Origin: Pseudomonadota bacterium
Lineage (GTDB): Bacteria; Pseudomonadota; Gammaproteobacteria; Acidiferrobacterales; Acidiferrobacteraceae
DNA: 64,000 nucleotides
Assembly (NCBI GenBank): GCA_021777335.1
Contig: JAJYDT010000004.1
Span: forward strand, 1-64,000
Direction of reading: 5' to 3'
The translations under genes and the position numbers were made by a program. This document shows positions 41,513-52,050 of the stretch, piece by piece. The notes below the pieces were generated by a model, which was given only the letters and a program-made list of their open reading frames with translations, was not told the origin of the DNA and did no database searches. The first letter of the stretch is position 1; each line of letters starts with the position of its first letter.

Positions 41513-41818
41513 GCCGGGCCAAGCGGAGCAAGACGCCAGACCCTGAGCGAGTCTCGCGCCGCAAGGCATGTTTGATCCTCGTGTTGAATCAAAGTGCGGG
41601 ATGTTGGCCGCGTGCATCGTCTGGGGTTTCATGTACTTTCATGTGCCCGGGAGCCAGACCGGGAAGCCTGGTCGTGACGACATCGTTTCGTGATTAATGT
41701 GTTTCGGGACGCGGAAGGTACGCGTCTTCCTCGCCGCCGGGACGGTGAATCCGCGTTGTCAGTGTTCCGGCTGCCTCATGTCCCGCCCCTGCGCCCCCAC
41801 AGGATTTCCGCCCGGGCA
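41513..41818. other. Gap between convergent egtD and CBS gene
   Basis: About 300 bases without a recognisable gene or RNA. It contains TTTGAT-N11-ATCAAA (41571-41593), an inverted repeat soon after egtD. No T-tract follows, so it is not a clear terminator. Confidence 0.4.
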
Positions 41819-42310
41819 TTAGGAACTGCCGGCTGCACCGTGCCTTGCGTTTTCCGCGAATTCCGAATCGAAAGTCTTGCGCAGCACTGCCTTGTGGACG
41901 TCGCCGATGCTTAGTATTCCAACCAGCTTGCCGGCGATCGCGACCGGGATGCGGCGAATCTTGTGGGCGAACATCTCCGCGACCGCCCGCAGTATGGGGT
42001 CTTCAGGACCCACGGTGAACACGTTTTCCGTCATGTACGCCGACGTCGGCATGTCGAGCACGTCGTGGTATTCGTTCTCAAGATCTTCGAACCGCGGCAT
42101 CTGGGCCATTTTCATGGCATCACCCACCTTCGGGTACATGGCGCGCAGGACATCCTTCTCCGAGATGACACCACGGAGCGTGTTGTTCTCGTCCACAACC
42201 GGGAGCCCGCTAATGTGGTGAAAGACCATCAGTATCGCCACATCGCGGAGTATCGTGTTGGGTAACGCGGTCTTCACACGGGTAGTCATCACATCTTTGA
42301 CGAGCATCAT
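41819..42310 (-). CDS. Two-CBS-domain protein
   Basis: A 163-residue protein made of two CBS domains: residues 4-60 (VKDVMTTRVKTALPNTILRDVAILM...GLPVVDENNTLRGVISEKDVL) and 88-145 (TSAYMTENVFTVGPEDPILRAVAEMF...RRIPVAIAGKLVGILSIGDV). CBS pairs bind adenosine nucleotides and often act as energy sensors; no attached enzyme is present, so the partner is unknown. ATG 42310 is chosen because GGGGAGGAAAAGAAA precedes it. A region of 730 bases separates it from the divergent H+-ATPase gene. Confidence 0.9.
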   Translation of the reverse strand: MMLVKDVMTTRVKTALPNTILRDVAILMVFHHISGLPVVDENNTLRGVISEKDVLRAMYPKVGDAMKMAQMPRFEDLENEYHDVLDMPTSAYMTENVFTVGPEDPILRAVAEMFAHKIRRIPVAIAGKLVGILSIGDVHKAVLRKTFDSEFAENARHGAAGSS

Positions 42311-43040
42311 TTTCTTTTCCTCCCCGCCGCTGCGCAGTAGTGGGCACGGTCCAGTCAAGGCCCGCTGGCCAATGCGTCGAGGCCCTGACTGCCTGATTCC
42401 GCACCCCGGTGGCGCGGCGAGCTGCCGACGTTCTTGGTCGCTGCCGCCCAATATAGTGCCGACGGCCGTTGGCAGCAAGGACATAGATCAGGGTGGGACG
42501 TAACGATCGCGTTTATAGTGGGATCCGAGCGTGACGATACCTTGAGGATTTGTATGTGTATATGCACGGAGGTATGAAATGGCCATCAACCCCGCTTATG
42601 GCGACCCAATAAGATTCACTGGGAAAAAAGGCCGCACGTTAATTTATGGATGTCATAATACTGGTAGGACAGCAGGATTTTCCCGCATCAATGCGGTCAC
42701 GATGGTTCGGATATCGGAGTGGGAGGGACTATCCTACGGATAGCCGCAGTTTCCGGTTGATCGCTGATCGTGATGCATCTTCGAAGGTGCAGCATTTGCG
42801 TAGCGTCTCGCCAAGACCGGCTGCATCAAGTTTTGCCGTTAACGTGCCTGACACTGCTGTAGCGCACGCCCCTTCCAGGCGCGTCCACCGAATCCCCGGC
42901 ACGCGGGTCCGGCGGTGGGTGCGCCCGGCTTACGCCTGCACTCAGGGGTCCCGTGTTTTTGACACCCGCAATCGCGTGCCAGCGGTTCTGGATGTAGACC
43001 TATCACTGGCTCGATTCGTCAGCCACCGGGAGCATAAGAG
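42311..43040. other. Long divergent region upstream of the H+-ATPase
   Basis: About 730 bases between a CBS gene and the ATPase. It includes an AT-richer part (42500-42680) that holds one small candidate ORF (listed) and frames with no family features (for example 42646-43044, 132 codons, rejected). The size suggests regulation, but no clear operator is identified. Confidence 0.4.
42579..42743 (+). CDS. Candidate small protein, 54 residues
   Basis: ATG 42579 preceded by GGAGG six bases upstream opens a 54-codon frame (MAINPAYGDPIRFTGKKGRT...) that ends in TAG. The translation is not low complexity and has a mixed composition, but I do not recognise it. An ATG at 42574 with the same ribosome binding site gives only 12 codons. 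It lies in the region upstream of the H+-ATPase. It could be a leader, a small gene or chance. Confidence 0.3.
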   Translation: MAINPAYGDPIRFTGKKGRTLIYGCHNTGRTAGFSRINAVTMVRISEWEGLSYG

Positions 43041-45389
43041 ATGACTGAAACACAAGGTCTTACCAGTGAAGAGGTCGCCAAGCGGCTAGCGGAGTTTGGC
43101 CCCAATGTCATTGCCGAGGAGCGGCCGCGGCCGTTTCTCATGTTCCTCCGCAAACTCTGGGGGCCGGTGCCATGGATGCTGGAAGTGACCCTGGTTCTCG
43201 AGCTTTTACTGCATAACCGCATCGAGGCCGGGATCATCGGCTTCTTGCTGATCTTTAACGCGATCCTCGGTTTCGCGCATCAGCAGCGGGCGCAGAACGC
43301 ACTCAATATGCTGCGCAGCCGGTTGCAGATTATGGCGCGGGTGCTGCGCGATGGTGCCTGGAAACAGGTTGCGTCGGCGGAGCTTGTACCCGGCGACTAT
43401 GTGCACCTGAGGGTCGGCGATTTCGCGCCCGCCGATATGACCCTGATCGAGGGTCAGGTCCTGGTCGACCAGTCGGCGTTGACCGGAGAGTCAGTGCCAG
43501 CAGAACGGGAACCCGGACAGACCGTGTATTCGGGTTCGGTACTGCGCCGCGGCGAGGCCAGCGGTACGGTGACGGCAACCGGCAGCCGCAGCTATTTTGG
43601 CAAGACAGCAGAACTCATGCGTACGGCAGGCAGCCGCAGCCACGCTGAGGCCCTCGTCATGTCGATCGTGCGTTATCTGTTGTTGATGGATGGGGCGCTC
43701 GTCGTCGCGATCCTCGTCTATGCGCTACTTACCCACCTGAGTATCGCTCAGGTGATGCCCTTTGCACTGATTTTGCTTGTTGCCTCTGTCCCGGTCGCGC
43801 TGACTGCCACGTTCACGCTCACGAGTGCTGTGGCGTCACTCGATCTCGCAAGCCACGGTGTGCTGCTGACCCGGCTCGCCGCCATTGAGGAGTCAGCGGC
43901 TATGGACGAGCTATGCAGCGATAAGACGGGCACGCTGACCCTGAACGAACTCAATCTCGCGGCATTGCAGGCCGCAGATGGTGTCGACGACAACCTGCTG
44001 CTGATCATGGGCGGATTGGCGAGCGACGAGCGCACACAGGATCCCCTTGATAAGGCGATCCTCGAACGGTTGAAAGAAAAGAATCTGGTGTTGCCGGCCA
44101 AGAGCAAATTCGTACCATTCGATCCGAGCACGAAGCGCTCGGAAGCGAGTTTTGACTGGCAGGGCGCCTCCTGGCGCGCTGTCAAGGGGTCGCCGCACGT
44201 GGTTGTAAAGCTCGTCGGTGCTGATCCTGGGCACTGGGACAAGGTGACTGAAGATCTGGCCGCAAGCGGTGCCCGCGTGCTCGGTGTCGCCGCCGGGCCG
44301 GAAGGGCAGATGCGGTTCATGGGGCTTTTGGCACTGGCGGATCCGCCGCGCCCGGAAGCCCGTGCGATCATCGCCGAGCTCAAGAACCTTGGGGTGCGCG
44401 TGCGGATGGTGACGGGCGACAGCATGGCGACGGCCCGCGTGGTAGCAGCGGAGCTTGGCTTACCGGGCACCCTGATCGGCGGCCGTGAGGCGATCGAGGG
44501 CGGCAAGATCTGTGACATCTATGCCGGCGTCTACCCGGAGGATAAGTTCCACCTGGTGCAGAGCTTGCAGAAGATCGGCCATACGGTCGGAATGACCGGT
44601 GACGGTGTCAACGACGCCCCGGCGCTCAAACAGGCGGAGGTCGGTATCGCTGTTTCGACCGCTACCGACGTCGCCAAGGCGGCGGCGAGCATGGTGTTGA
44701 CGGGCGCGGGACTTTCGGGTGTGGTCGAGGCGGTCAAGACCGGCCGGCGAGTGTACCAGCGGCTTTTGACCTACACCCTGAACAAGATCGTCAAGACCAT
44801 CCAGGTGGCAGTGTTTCTGAGTCTTGGGCTCCTGATCTTCCGGCAGTTTGTCGTGACGCCGCTGCTCGTGCTCCTGCTGCTGTTTGCGAACGACTTCGTC
44901 ACCATGTCGATCGCCAACGACAATGTCCGCGTGTCACCCCAGCCCGACATCTGGAATATCAGGGTCTTGATTCGCACCTCGCTTGTGATCGCTGCCGCAT
45001 GGCTCGTGTATATCTTCGCTGTCTATATCGCCGGCCGAGACCTGTTTGATCTACCACTCAAGGTTCTGCAGACGATGAGCTTCCTCGGCCTGGTGTACTC
45101 AGGGCTTTTAAACGTGATCATGGTGCGCGAGCGGCTGCATTTCTGGGCGTCGTGGCCCGGCACTTATCTGCTCATGGCCATCGTCGGCGATATCATCTTC
45201 GTGTCGCTGCTTGCGCACTATGGCGTCCTGATGGCACCCCTGTCCTGGCCGCTCATCATGGGTCTCGTGGTCTTTACTTTCGGTTACATGGTGCTCCTTG
45301 ATATGATCAAGGTGCCACTGTTGCGCCGGCAGGAAGCGATAGCGATGCATCCGGATCTGCTGCCAGACACCGCAACCCGCCGGCAGTGA
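43041..45389 (+). CDS. Plasma-membrane-type H+-ATPase (P3A P-type ATPase)
   Basis: A 782-residue P-type ATPase resembling fungal/plant plasma-membrane proton pumps. The phosphorylation site is CSDKTGTLTLNEL (Asp about residue 294); the hinge TGDGVNDAPALKQAEVGIAV and the actuator LTGESVPAE are intact. Helix 6 contains LLLFANDFVTMSIANDN, where the Asp corresponds to the proton-binding Asp of plant AHA2. In helix 4 the usual PxAMP/PVGLP motif reads ASVPVALTATFTLT, so the second proline is replaced by Thr. It should export protons or a similar cation at ATP cost, useful at low pH (inference). SD GGGAG lies before ATG 43041. Confidence 0.9.
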   Translation: MTETQGLTSEEVAKRLAEFGPNVIAEERPRPFLMFLRKLWGPVPWMLEVTLVLELLLHNRIEAGIIGFLLIFNAILGFAHQQRAQNALNMLRSRLQIMARVLRDGAWKQVASAELVPGDYVHLRVGDFAPADMTLIEGQVLVDQSALTGESVPAEREPGQTVYSGSVLRRGEASGTVTATGSRSYFGKTAELMRTAGSRSHAEALVMSIVRYLLLMDGALVVAILVYALLTHLSIAQVMPFALILLVASVPVALTATFTLTSAVASLDLASHGVLLTRLAAIEESAAMDELCSDKTGTLTLNELNLAALQAADGVDDNLLLIMGGLASDERTQDPLDKAILERLKEKNLVLPAKSKFVPFDPSTKRSEASFDWQGASWRAVKGSPHVVVKLVGADPGHWDKVTEDLAASGARVLGVAAGPEGQMRFMGLLALADPPRPEARAIIAELKNLGVRVRMVTGDSMATARVVAAELGLPGTLIGGREAIEGGKICDIYAGVYPEDKFHLVQSLQKIGHTVGMTGDGVNDAPALKQAEVGIAVSTATDVAKAAASMVLTGAGLSGVVEAVKTGRRVYQRLLTYTLNKIVKTIQVAVFLSLGLLIFRQFVVTPLLVLLLLFANDFVTMSIANDNVRVSPQPDIWNIRVLIRTSLVIAAAWLVYIFAVYIAGRDLFDLPLKVLQTMSFLGLVYSGLLNVIMVRERLHFWASWPGTYLLMAIVGDIIFVSLLAHYGVLMAPLSWPLIMGLVVFTFGYMVLLDMIKVPLLRRQEAIAMHPDLLPDTATRRQ

Positions 45390-45757
45390 TCCGGTTTCTG
45401 CCGATCCGGTGATGGCCAGCGCCGGGCGGTCCGAAGTGACTGTCCCGGCCGCGGTGCGGATCGCGTAGTCGGGCGCGCCGCGCGCCACAATCCCTGGCAG
45501 TTGCGCGCCTTTATTCTTGACATCCTTGATGCTGTTGCGTGTGAGGGGTTGGGTGCGCAAGTTTGGCGACTCTGTCTCCAGTCGCGGTATTCTTCAGCAA
45601 AGTGACACACGTTACATCCGCTTGTGGCGGGGCTTGAGAGAATTTGAGAAAGCGGCGGCGCCGCTTGTGCTTGACAGGGGGACACCCCTGATCCGACAGT
45701 GGCACACCGTCCGGACCCGGAAAGCGGGGCCATTCAGATTCGGGAGCAGGAGGACAG
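45390..45757. other. Gap before the MFS-acyltransferase gene
   Basis: About 370 bases with no convincing gene. Two TTGACA hexamers (45517-45522 and 45671-45676) are present but neither has a good -10 box at the right distance. AGGGG-GACA-CCCCT (45676-45689) forms a small hairpin overlapping the second one. Confidence 0.4.
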
Positions 45758-47593
45758 ATGAGACGCCCCCCGGGTCTCGCGGCGGGATTCGTTCAGGTGT
45801 TGCGTACCGCCGATTTTCTGAGGTTATGGATCGGCCAGGTGGTCTCCATGCTGGGTGACCGGCTGGACCAGATGGGGATTGTCGCGCTGTACGTGGCTGT
45901 CGGTTACCGTTCGGTAACCGGCGTGCTGGCCGTGCTGGCCATTGCCCCGCAGCTGGCGGTTTCGATGATTGCCGGCCACGTCATCGACCGCTATGACCGC
46001 CGATGGGTGCTGATCGCCAGTGATGCGCTGCGCGCTACGCTCGTGCTCATGCTGCCGCTGGCGTTCCGCGTGTACGGTACCTCCGGTGTGTACGCGGTGG
46101 TGCTTGCCGTGGGAACCGCTACTGCGTTCTTTACGCCTGCAAAATCATCGATCATCCCAAGACTCGTCACCACTGAGGCGCTGCCGGCGGCAAACGGTCT
46201 CTCGGTCATCAGCAACATCCTCGCGACCCTGATCGGATCATTTATCGGTGTGCATCTCGCGCACGACCTCGGTGTTGATCATGGAAAGCCGCCCACACCG
46301 TTCTTCATGATCGATGCTGCCACGTACGTCGTGTCCGCATTTCTCGTGTGGCGCATTGTTGCTGACCTCAGGCCCGGGGGCGGGCAGGAGCAAGCGCCCC
46401 GGCGGCGGCTTGCCAGCCTGCGCCGGTTTCTCGCCAGCAACCCGGAAATCTACGGGATGCTCGGTGCGGCAGTGCTGTTCTGGGCTGCCGCGGCAGTCGT
46501 CTATTCGGCGATTAACAGCTTCGCCTACGTCCGATTTCATCGGGGGATCACCGGCATCGGTAACATGCAGGCGTCGCTTGGGGTGGGCATGTTGCTTGGG
46601 GCCTTTCTCGCCGGACGTGATCACCGGCGGTCGTTTGCGGCCGCTGTGTGGCCGCTCATGCTGGGTACGAGCATCGCGCTGTGGACCCTGGACTATGCGG
46701 CCCGCTGGGGTCTTGCGCTTATTTCAGTCGTCGCGGTCGGCGTGTTTGCCGCGTGGCTGATCATTCTGGTGGATACGGAGCTTCAGCGGGCGACGCCGGA
46801 CGCATTGCGCGGGCGGATCTTCGGCCTGAAACAGCAGCTGACCGCAGTGGCATTCATCATTCCTGGCATAGCGTTCCATTATGACTCCGGCATCGACCAT
46901 GATCTGCCGCGCCTCTTGCTGGTGTCTCTGTCGGTGCTTGCGCTCGCGGCGCTGGTATTTATGGTCCGCGCCGCGTGGCAGGCCCTGGAACAAGCGCGTC
47001 GAGCGGATTGGGGGGCCCCCTGGCTGAACCGCCTGGACGGGCTGAACCGGATACTGTGCAAACGACTCCACGGACTCGAGGTCGAGGGGCTCGCACTGCC
47101 TCCGTCGGGTGGATTGCTGCTTGCGGCGAACCACATCTCGGGACTTGACCCAATGATCTTGATTGCCTCCGTGAACCGGCCGCTGAGGTTTCTGATCGCG
47201 GAAGACGAGTTTGAACGCTGGTGGCTCAAATGGCTGTTCCGGGCAATGGGATGTATCCCGGTTCGGACCGGGCATTCGCAGCATGTCTTCACGGCTGCAA
47301 AAAGGGCGCTGGAGGCAGGGGAGGTCGTGGCGCTATTCCCGGAGGGCGGGATCCACAGGCCTGGCCAGTTCGGCCACCTCAAGCGCGGGGTTGCGCTGAT
47401 GGCCGAGCAGACAGGTGCCCCGGTATTTGCGGCGCACATCACGGGTGTCCGCGGGGCCGGGCTCAAGATTCCGGCGGTATTCTTGCCCGATCGTGTCCGG
47501 GTTCGCGGCTTTCCGGGTCTGCCCTACAGGGATCAGGGGATCACACCGTTCCTAGATGAGATCGCCCGCCGTCTGGATGGCCACGTGCCTTGA
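45758..47593 (+). CDS. LplT-like MFS transporter fused to PlsC-type acyltransferase
   Basis: A 611-residue fusion. Residues 1-410 form an MFS transporter with about 12 helices, similar to the lysophospholipid flippase LplT ([22 protein letters not shown]). Residues 420-611 are a PlsC-type acyltransferase: HX4D in [12 protein letters not shown] (about 459-464) and [13 protein letters not shown] (about 527). Larger relatives add a C-terminal acyl-ACP synthetase (Aas), absent here. The likely job is import and re-acylation of lysophospholipid (inference). ATG 45758 follows GCAGGAGG. clpB starts 52 bases after its stop. Confidence 0.9.
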   Translation: MRRPPGLAAGFVQVLRTADFLRLWIGQVVSMLGDRLDQMGIVALYVAVGYRSVTGVLAVLAIAPQLAVSMIAGHVIDRYDRRWVLIASDALRATLVLMLPLAFRVYGTSGVYAVVLAVGTATAFFTPAKSSIIPRLVTTEALPAANGLSVISNILATLIGSFIGVHLAHDLGVDHGKPPTPFFMIDAATYVVSAFLVWRIVADLRPGGGQEQAPRRRLASLRRFLASNPEIYGMLGAAVLFWAAAAVVYSAINSFAYVRFHRGITGIGNMQASLGVGMLLGAFLAGRDHRRSFAAAVWPLMLGTSIALWTLDYAARWGLALISVVAVGVFAAWLIILVDTELQRATPDALRGRIFGLKQQLTAVAFIIPGIAFHYDSGIDHDLPRLLLVSLSVLALAALVFMVRAAWQALEQARRADWGAPWLNRLDGLNRILCKRLHGLEVEGLALPPSGGLLLAANHISGLDPMILIASVNRPLRFLIAEDEFERWWLKWLFRAMGCIPVRTGHSQHVFTAAKRALEAGEVVALFPEGGIHRPGQFGHLKRGVALMAEQTGAPVFAAHITGVRGAGLKIPAVFLPDRVRVRGFPGLPYRDQGITPFLDEIARRLDGHVP

Positions 47594-47617
47594 AATCTGC
47601 CAGATTTTACCCCAGTT
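47589..47617 (+). promoter_or_regulatory. Sigma-32-type heat-shock promoter of clpB
   Basis: CTTGAAA (47589-47595), 14 bases and CCCCAGTT (47610-47617): both boxes and the spacer length equal those upstream of htpG. It overlaps the end of the MFS-acyltransferase gene and would start transcription about 20 bases before clpB. Confidence 0.85.
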
Positions 47618-47645
47618 AGAGCGTCTCATCCTAAAAGGTGCCACC

Positions 47646-50270
47646 ATGCGCACGGACAAACTCACCAGTGTTTTCCAGCAGGCACTCGCCGATGCCCAGA
47701 GCCTTGCCGTGGGGCGCGATCACCAATTCATCGAGCCCATACACTTGCTGATGGCGCTTCTGGATCAGGAGAACGGCACAGCGCCACACCTGCTCGCCAA
47801 GGCGGGTGTTAATGTCACTCTATTGCGGACGCGGCTTGCGGAGGCCCTGGATCGGGTGGCCACCGTCGAGGGCAGCGGAGGGGAGGTGCATGTCTCCAAT
47901 GATCTCGCACGGTTGCTCAACGTGTGTGACAAGCTTGCCCAGAAGCGTAACGATCAGTATGTCTCGAGCGAGCTGTTTCTGCTCGCCGCGGTGGACGACC
48001 GTGGCGAGGTGGCGCGTCTTTTGAAGAATGCCGGTGTCTCCAAGGCGACACTTGAGCATGCCGTGGACGAGATGCGCGGGGGCAGCAGCGTCCGTGATCC
48101 CGGCGCCGAGGAACAGCGGCGCGCGCTTGAGAAATATGCGGTTGATCTGACACAACGTGCCGAGCAGGGAAAGCTCGATCCCGTGATCGGCCGGGACGAC
48201 GAGATCCGGCGCGCAATCCAGGTGCTGCAGCGGCGCACCAAGAACAATCCGGTGCTAATCGGTGAACCCGGTGTCGGCAAGACGGCCATCGTCGAGGGTC
48301 TCGCGCAACGGATCGTCAACGGCGAGGTACCGGATGGGCTCAAGGGAAAGAGGTTGCTCGCGCTTGACCTTGGGGCCTTGATCGCGGGCGCGAAATTCCG
48401 CGGCGAGTTTGAAGAACGCCTGAAGGCGGTATTGACGGAGCTTGCAAAGCAGGAGGGGCAGATCATCCTGTTTATCGACGAACTCCACACCGTGGTGGGG
48501 GCCGGCAAGGCAGAGGGCGCCATGGATGCGGGGAACATGTTAAAGCCGGCGCTCGCACGCGGCGAACTGCATGCCATCGGGGCCACCACACTTGATGAAT
48601 ACCGCAAGTATATCGAAAAGGACGCGGCGCTCGAACGTCGGTTCCAGAGAGTGCTGGTGGACGAGCCGACCGTCGAGAATACCATCGCGATCCTGAGAGG
48701 TCTCAAGGAGAAATACGAGGTGCATCATGGTGTCGAGATCTCGGATCCGGCGATCGTTGCCGCGGCGACGCTGTCGCACCGCTACATCACCGACCGTCAG
48801 CTGCCGGACAAGGCGATTGACCTGATCGATGAAGCAGCGGCGCGGATCCGCGTGGAGATGGATTCCAAGCCGGAGGCGCTCGACCGCCTCGACCGGCGGC
48901 TGATCCAGCTCAAGATCGAGCGCGTTGCCTTGAGCCAGGAGACTGACGAGGCGTCGAAGAACCGGCTTGCGACGCTTGATGCCGAGATCGGCAGATTGCA
49001 GCGGGAGCACTCGGATCTCGAGGAGATCTGGAAGGCGGAGAAGGCCGCGCTCCAGGGTGAACAGCGCATCAAGGAGGATCTCGACAGGGCGCGGCTTGAT
49101 ATGGAAGCGGCGCGCCGCGCGAGCGACCTCGCGCGCATGTCGGAATTGCAGTATGGCCGGATTCCGGAGCTCGAGAAGCAGTTGTTGCAGGTCGTCGCGC
49201 GACGCGGCGGGACCAAGCTCCTCAGCAAGGAGGTCGGCGAGAACGAGATTGCCGAGGTGGTGTCGAAGTGGACCGGCATTCCGGTAGCGAAAATGATGCA
49301 GGCCGAGCGCGACAAGCTGATCCGCATGGAAGAGGAGCTGCACCGGCGTGTCATTGACCAGGATGAGGCGGTGCATGCCGTGTCGAATGCGATCAGGCGT
49401 TCGCGGGCCGGGTTGTCGGACCCGGGTCGCCCGAACGGATCATTCCTGTTCCTCGGGCCGACCGGGGTAGGCAAGACGGAACTTAGCAAGGCGCTCGCGG
49501 GTTTTCTGTTCGACAGCGACGAAGCGATGGTCCGCATCGATATGTCGGAGTTCATGGAAAAACACGCGGTGGCGCGCCTTATCGGGGCGCCCCCAGGCTA
49601 CGTCGGTTACGAGGAGGGCGGCTACCTGACGGAGGCCGTCCGCAGGCGGCCATATTCAGTGGTATTGCTGGACGAGGTTGAGAAGGCGCATCCCGACGTC
49701 TTCAACGTGTTGCTGCAAGTACTCGACGACGGACGTCTGACCGATGGTCAGGGCAGGACCGTTGATTTCCGCAACGCCGTGATTGTCATGACCTCAAATC
49801 TTGGTTCGCAGACTATCCAGGATCTTGCTGGTGAAGGAAATTACGAGCGCATGAAAGATGCCGTGATGGAGATCGTCGGCCAGCATTTCCGACCGGAATT
49901 CATCAATCGCGTGGACGATATCGTGGTGTTCCATCCGCTCGGACGCGAACAGCTGCACAAGATCGCGTCGCTTCAGTTCGAACATCTCCGGGCGCGTCTT
50001 TCGGCCCGTGGGCTTGGTCTTGAACTCAGCGATCACGCACTGGATCGGGTCGCCGAGGCTGGGTTCGATCCCGTCTACGGTGCACGCCCCCTGCGCCGGG
50101 CGATACAGCAATTGATCGAGAATCCGCTGGCCGGAGAGATTCTCAAGGGCCGGTTCGTTGCGGGCGACGTGGTGCAGGTCGATTCAGCAGACGAAGGTAT
50201 CACCTTCCGCAAGAAGGGTGAGCAGCCGGTGCAGCCGGCACGCAAGGGGCCGGCGCGCGGGCATGCCTAA
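47646..50270 (+). CDS. clpB: ATP-dependent disaggregase ClpB
   Basis: Hsp100 disaggregase acting with DnaK, 874 residues (E. coli 857). It has the N-terminal Clp domain (1-145), Walker A1 GEPGVGKTA (about 206), the coiled-coil middle domain (about 405-525, charged heptads such as [23 protein letters not shown]), and Walker A2 GPTGVGKTE (about 604) with [13 protein letters not shown]. There is no ClpP-binding IGF loop. ATG 47646 starts at [18 protein letters not shown]; the 30 earlier codons overlap the promoter and the upstream gene. Stops overlap the convergent thioesterase gene. Confidence 0.97.
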   Translation: MRTDKLTSVFQQALADAQSLAVGRDHQFIEPIHLLMALLDQENGTAPHLLAKAGVNVTLLRTRLAEALDRVATVEGSGGEVHVSNDLARLLNVCDKLAQKRNDQYVSSELFLLAAVDDRGEVARLLKNAGVSKATLEHAVDEMRGGSSVRDPGAEEQRRALEKYAVDLTQRAEQGKLDPVIGRDDEIRRAIQVLQRRTKNNPVLIGEPGVGKTAIVEGLAQRIVNGEVPDGLKGKRLLALDLGALIAGAKFRGEFEERLKAVLTELAKQEGQIILFIDELHTVVGAGKAEGAMDAGNMLKPALARGELHAIGATTLDEYRKYIEKDAALERRFQRVLVDEPTVENTIAILRGLKEKYEVHHGVEISDPAIVAAATLSHRYITDRQLPDKAIDLIDEAAARIRVEMDSKPEALDRLDRRLIQLKIERVALSQETDEASKNRLATLDAEIGRLQREHSDLEEIWKAEKAALQGEQRIKEDLDRARLDMEAARRASDLARMSELQYGRIPELEKQLLQVVARRGGTKLLSKEVGENEIAEVVSKWTGIPVAKMMQAERDKLIRMEEELHRRVIDQDEAVHAVSNAIRRSRAGLSDPGRPNGSFLFLGPTGVGKTELSKALAGFLFDSDEAMVRIDMSEFMEKHAVARLIGAPPGYVGYEEGGYLTEAVRRRPYSVVLLDEVEKAHPDVFNVLLQVLDDGRLTDGQGRTVDFRNAVIVMTSNLGSQTIQDLAGEGNYERMKDAVMEIVGQHFRPEFINRVDDIVVFHPLGREQLHKIASLQFEHLRARLSARGLGLELSDHALDRVAEAGFDPVYGARPLRRAIQQLIENPLAGEILKGRFVAGDVVQVDSADEGITFRKKGEQPVQPARKGPARGHA

Positions 50271-50698
50271 GGTTTTTCAGAGTCGCACGAAGGGAAGACC
50301 GGGCGCGGTCGCCGCGCAGAGTCGATGGCGACATACACGATCGTGGCTTGGGCCACCAGGACGCGCTCCTCGCGGTAGTCATCCACGGGCGGTCGGCGGT
50401 CCGCAAATACCTCGATGGTGACCGTGATCGAGGTGGTTCCCACGCGTTCGATCGCGGCATAGAAGCTCACGACATCCCCGACAAACACGGGTCGGCGGAA
50501 ATCAAATCGCCGCACGCCTACCGTGGCCACACGGCCGCGCGCCTCCCGGTAGGCGAGTATGCTGCCGGCAATGTCGGCCTGCGACATGAGCCAGCCGCCG
50601 AACACGTCACCGGACACGTTAACATCCCGCGCCATCGGCACCACGCGAAGAACAGGCTCTCCTGGTTCCATAGATACTCCGGTTTCGGTGTCCCGCAC
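50267..50698 (-). CDS. Acyl-CoA thioesterase, YciA-like hotdog fold
   Basis: A 143-residue hotdog thioesterase. The segment [24 protein letters not shown] with the catalytic Asp, and [14 protein letters not shown], match the YciA group, which hydrolyses a range of acyl-CoAs. Start may be ATG 50698 or ATG 50671 (MEPGEPVLR); both keep the domain. It follows the TraB/GumN gene by nine bases and ends over the clpB stop. Confidence 0.88.
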   Translation of the reverse strand: MRDTETGVSMEPGEPVLRVVPMARDVNVSGDVFGGWLMSQADIAGSILAYREARGRVATVGVRRFDFRRPVFVGDVVSFYAAIERVGTTSITVTIEVFADRRPPVDDYREERVLVAQATIVYVAIDSARRPRPVFPSCDSEKP

Positions 50699-50707
50699 GG
50701 TCGATGC

Positions 50708-51643
50708 TTACGGTTCCCGTAGCGTTATCGGGCGCGCGCAATATCCTGCCTTATCGAGCCTCGACAGGAAACCCGGCAGATGCAGAGCGCCCACGGCCAC
50801 GAAGGCGCGCCGGTGACCGAGGATCGGCAGCAGACGCGCGATCATGCGCCGGTTACGGTCATGCAGCAGACGACGGAAGAAGATGCGGTTTGTCCGCGGA
50901 TGGTGGGCGTCACGCTCATTAGCCGCATGCACCAGACCACTCAGGCTCTGCGCGCGGTATTGCCGTTCAAGTGCACGCAGCGCTCGGCCATCCGGGTGGG
51001 CAAGTGCCTCGCGAAGGAGCGACCTCTGGATTGCCAGCGGCAGTGTGCTCAGTGCATCGATCTGTTCGTCCGTGGATTCGAGGCCAATGACCGGGATATC
51101 CCATCGGCGCGCATGCTGCGCCAGCACTTCGTCAAGTACCGGATGGCGCATCGGGGGCACACTGAGCGTGACCAGAAGCGCCCATGGCTGTTCATCGGCG
51201 AGCGCAGCGATGGACCATCCCCGGCGTTTGTATTCGTTTTGCGCGCGCGCGTAGAGCTCAGGCCCAATGAGTGATTTGAGACTGCCTCCCGCGGGAAGAA
51301 GCATGGCGCGATGCAGGATCGCGATTGCGTGGTGCGTGAGCAATGTCTCCATCACGAACACCGAGGCCTTGCGCAGGATGGGTTCCACGGCAGGGACGAC
51401 CGAAAGTACATCTGCCCAGTCCAGGTGCATAGTACCGAGAAGATGGCTGTGGGGATCGCCATGCGGACCCTGGATGCTCCAGAAAATCCCCGGACGCGCA
51501 AACGATTGCCAGGGCGGGCAGCGTGGCGCGGCGGAGGCGTGGGCTATGCCACTCAGAAGCAACCCGATCAGCATGGTCGCAAGACGCCCGTCACGCCCGG
51601 GCGCCCTGCGTGGAGTCTGCGTGTTGACCTTTTCACGGCGCAT
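50708..51643 (-). CDS. TraB/GumN (TIKI-type) family protein, exported
   Basis: A 311-residue protein of the TraB/GumN superfamily, which includes metal-dependent TIKI proteases. The N-terminal conserved HLLGTMHLDWADV (GxxH) and the C-terminal FVAVGALHLPGFLSRL are both seen, plus the Glu in VFVMETL. An N-terminal signal peptide (MLIGLLLSGIAHASA) indicates periplasmic or membrane-attached location. Arg-rich segments between residues 215 and 280 are notable. Substrate unknown. Divergent from the 102-residue gene before aroC. Confidence 0.85.
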   Translation of the reverse strand: MRREKVNTQTPRRAPGRDGRLATMLIGLLLSGIAHASAAPRCPPWQSFARPGIFWSIQGPHGDPHSHLLGTMHLDWADVLSVVPAVEPILRKASVFVMETLLTHHAIAILHRAMLLPAGGSLKSLIGPELYARAQNEYKRRGWSIAALADEQPWALLVTLSVPPMRHPVLDEVLAQHARRWDIPVIGLESTDEQIDALSTLPLAIQRSLLREALAHPDGRALRALERQYRAQSLSGLVHAANERDAHHPRTNRIFFRRLLHDRNRRMIARLLPILGHRRAFVAVGALHLPGFLSRLDKAGYCARPITLREP

Positions 51644-51739
51644 CGTTCCGGATCATAGCGGAAAGTAGGTCGCGTGGCTTCACTTGCCCCGGGGCGGCGC
51701 CGGTCGCTACACTCCCTGCTATTTTTCGGGGAATGTCGC

Positions 51740-52048
51740 ATGCAGTGGCCCAGGAACCGTGACGAATTTCTGGATATCGTTGATCAGACGATCTTTGAGG
51801 TCGACGATCTCGTGGCGAGTGCGGCGGACGAGGGCGATGAGGATGACCTTGGCCAGTATGTGCCTGTTTATCAGCAGATCGCCACCCGGTTGCGGGTGTT
51901 GAGGCAGGACGTTCTCGATGGACGCCACCGTTTCGCGGACGGAACGGATCTCGAGGTGCTGACGTTCTCCGCCCGGTGGAAGGCCCATATCCCGGTATTC
52001 AGTCTTCTTGAGACCCTTAATGCGGCACATCGCCGCGGGGTGGAATAA
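51740..52048 (+). CDS. Hypothetical acidic protein upstream of aroC
   Basis: A 102-residue protein, acidic in the first half ([33 protein letters not shown]), with no signal, membrane helix or motif recognised. ATG 51740 ([11 protein letters not shown]) is preferred; the 22 codons upstream look noncoding. aroC starts two bases after its stop, so the two are co-transcribed. Role unknown. Confidence 0.65.
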   Translation: MQWPRNRDEFLDIVDQTIFEVDDLVASAADEGDEDDLGQYVPVYQQIATRLRVLRQDVLDGRHRFADGTDLEVLTFSARWKAHIPVFSLLETLNAAHRRGVE

Positions 52049-52050
52049 CG

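Noticed and set aside
41513-41818. Possible cobalamin or other riboswitch in the egtD-CBS gap (GGTGAATCCGCG-like piece)
   Set aside because: Only a short resemblance to a riboswitch core; the required conserved blocks and a downstream target gene are missing.
42646-43044. 132-codon plus-strand ORF before the H+-ATPase
   Set aside because: No ribosome binding site, Arg/Ser/Val-rich composition, no motif; overlaps the ATPase start and the shorter ORF with a good ribosome binding site.
45517-45676. TTGACA hexamers as promoters for the MFS-acyltransferase gene
   Set aside because: No acceptable -10 sequence 16-18 bases downstream of either hexamer.
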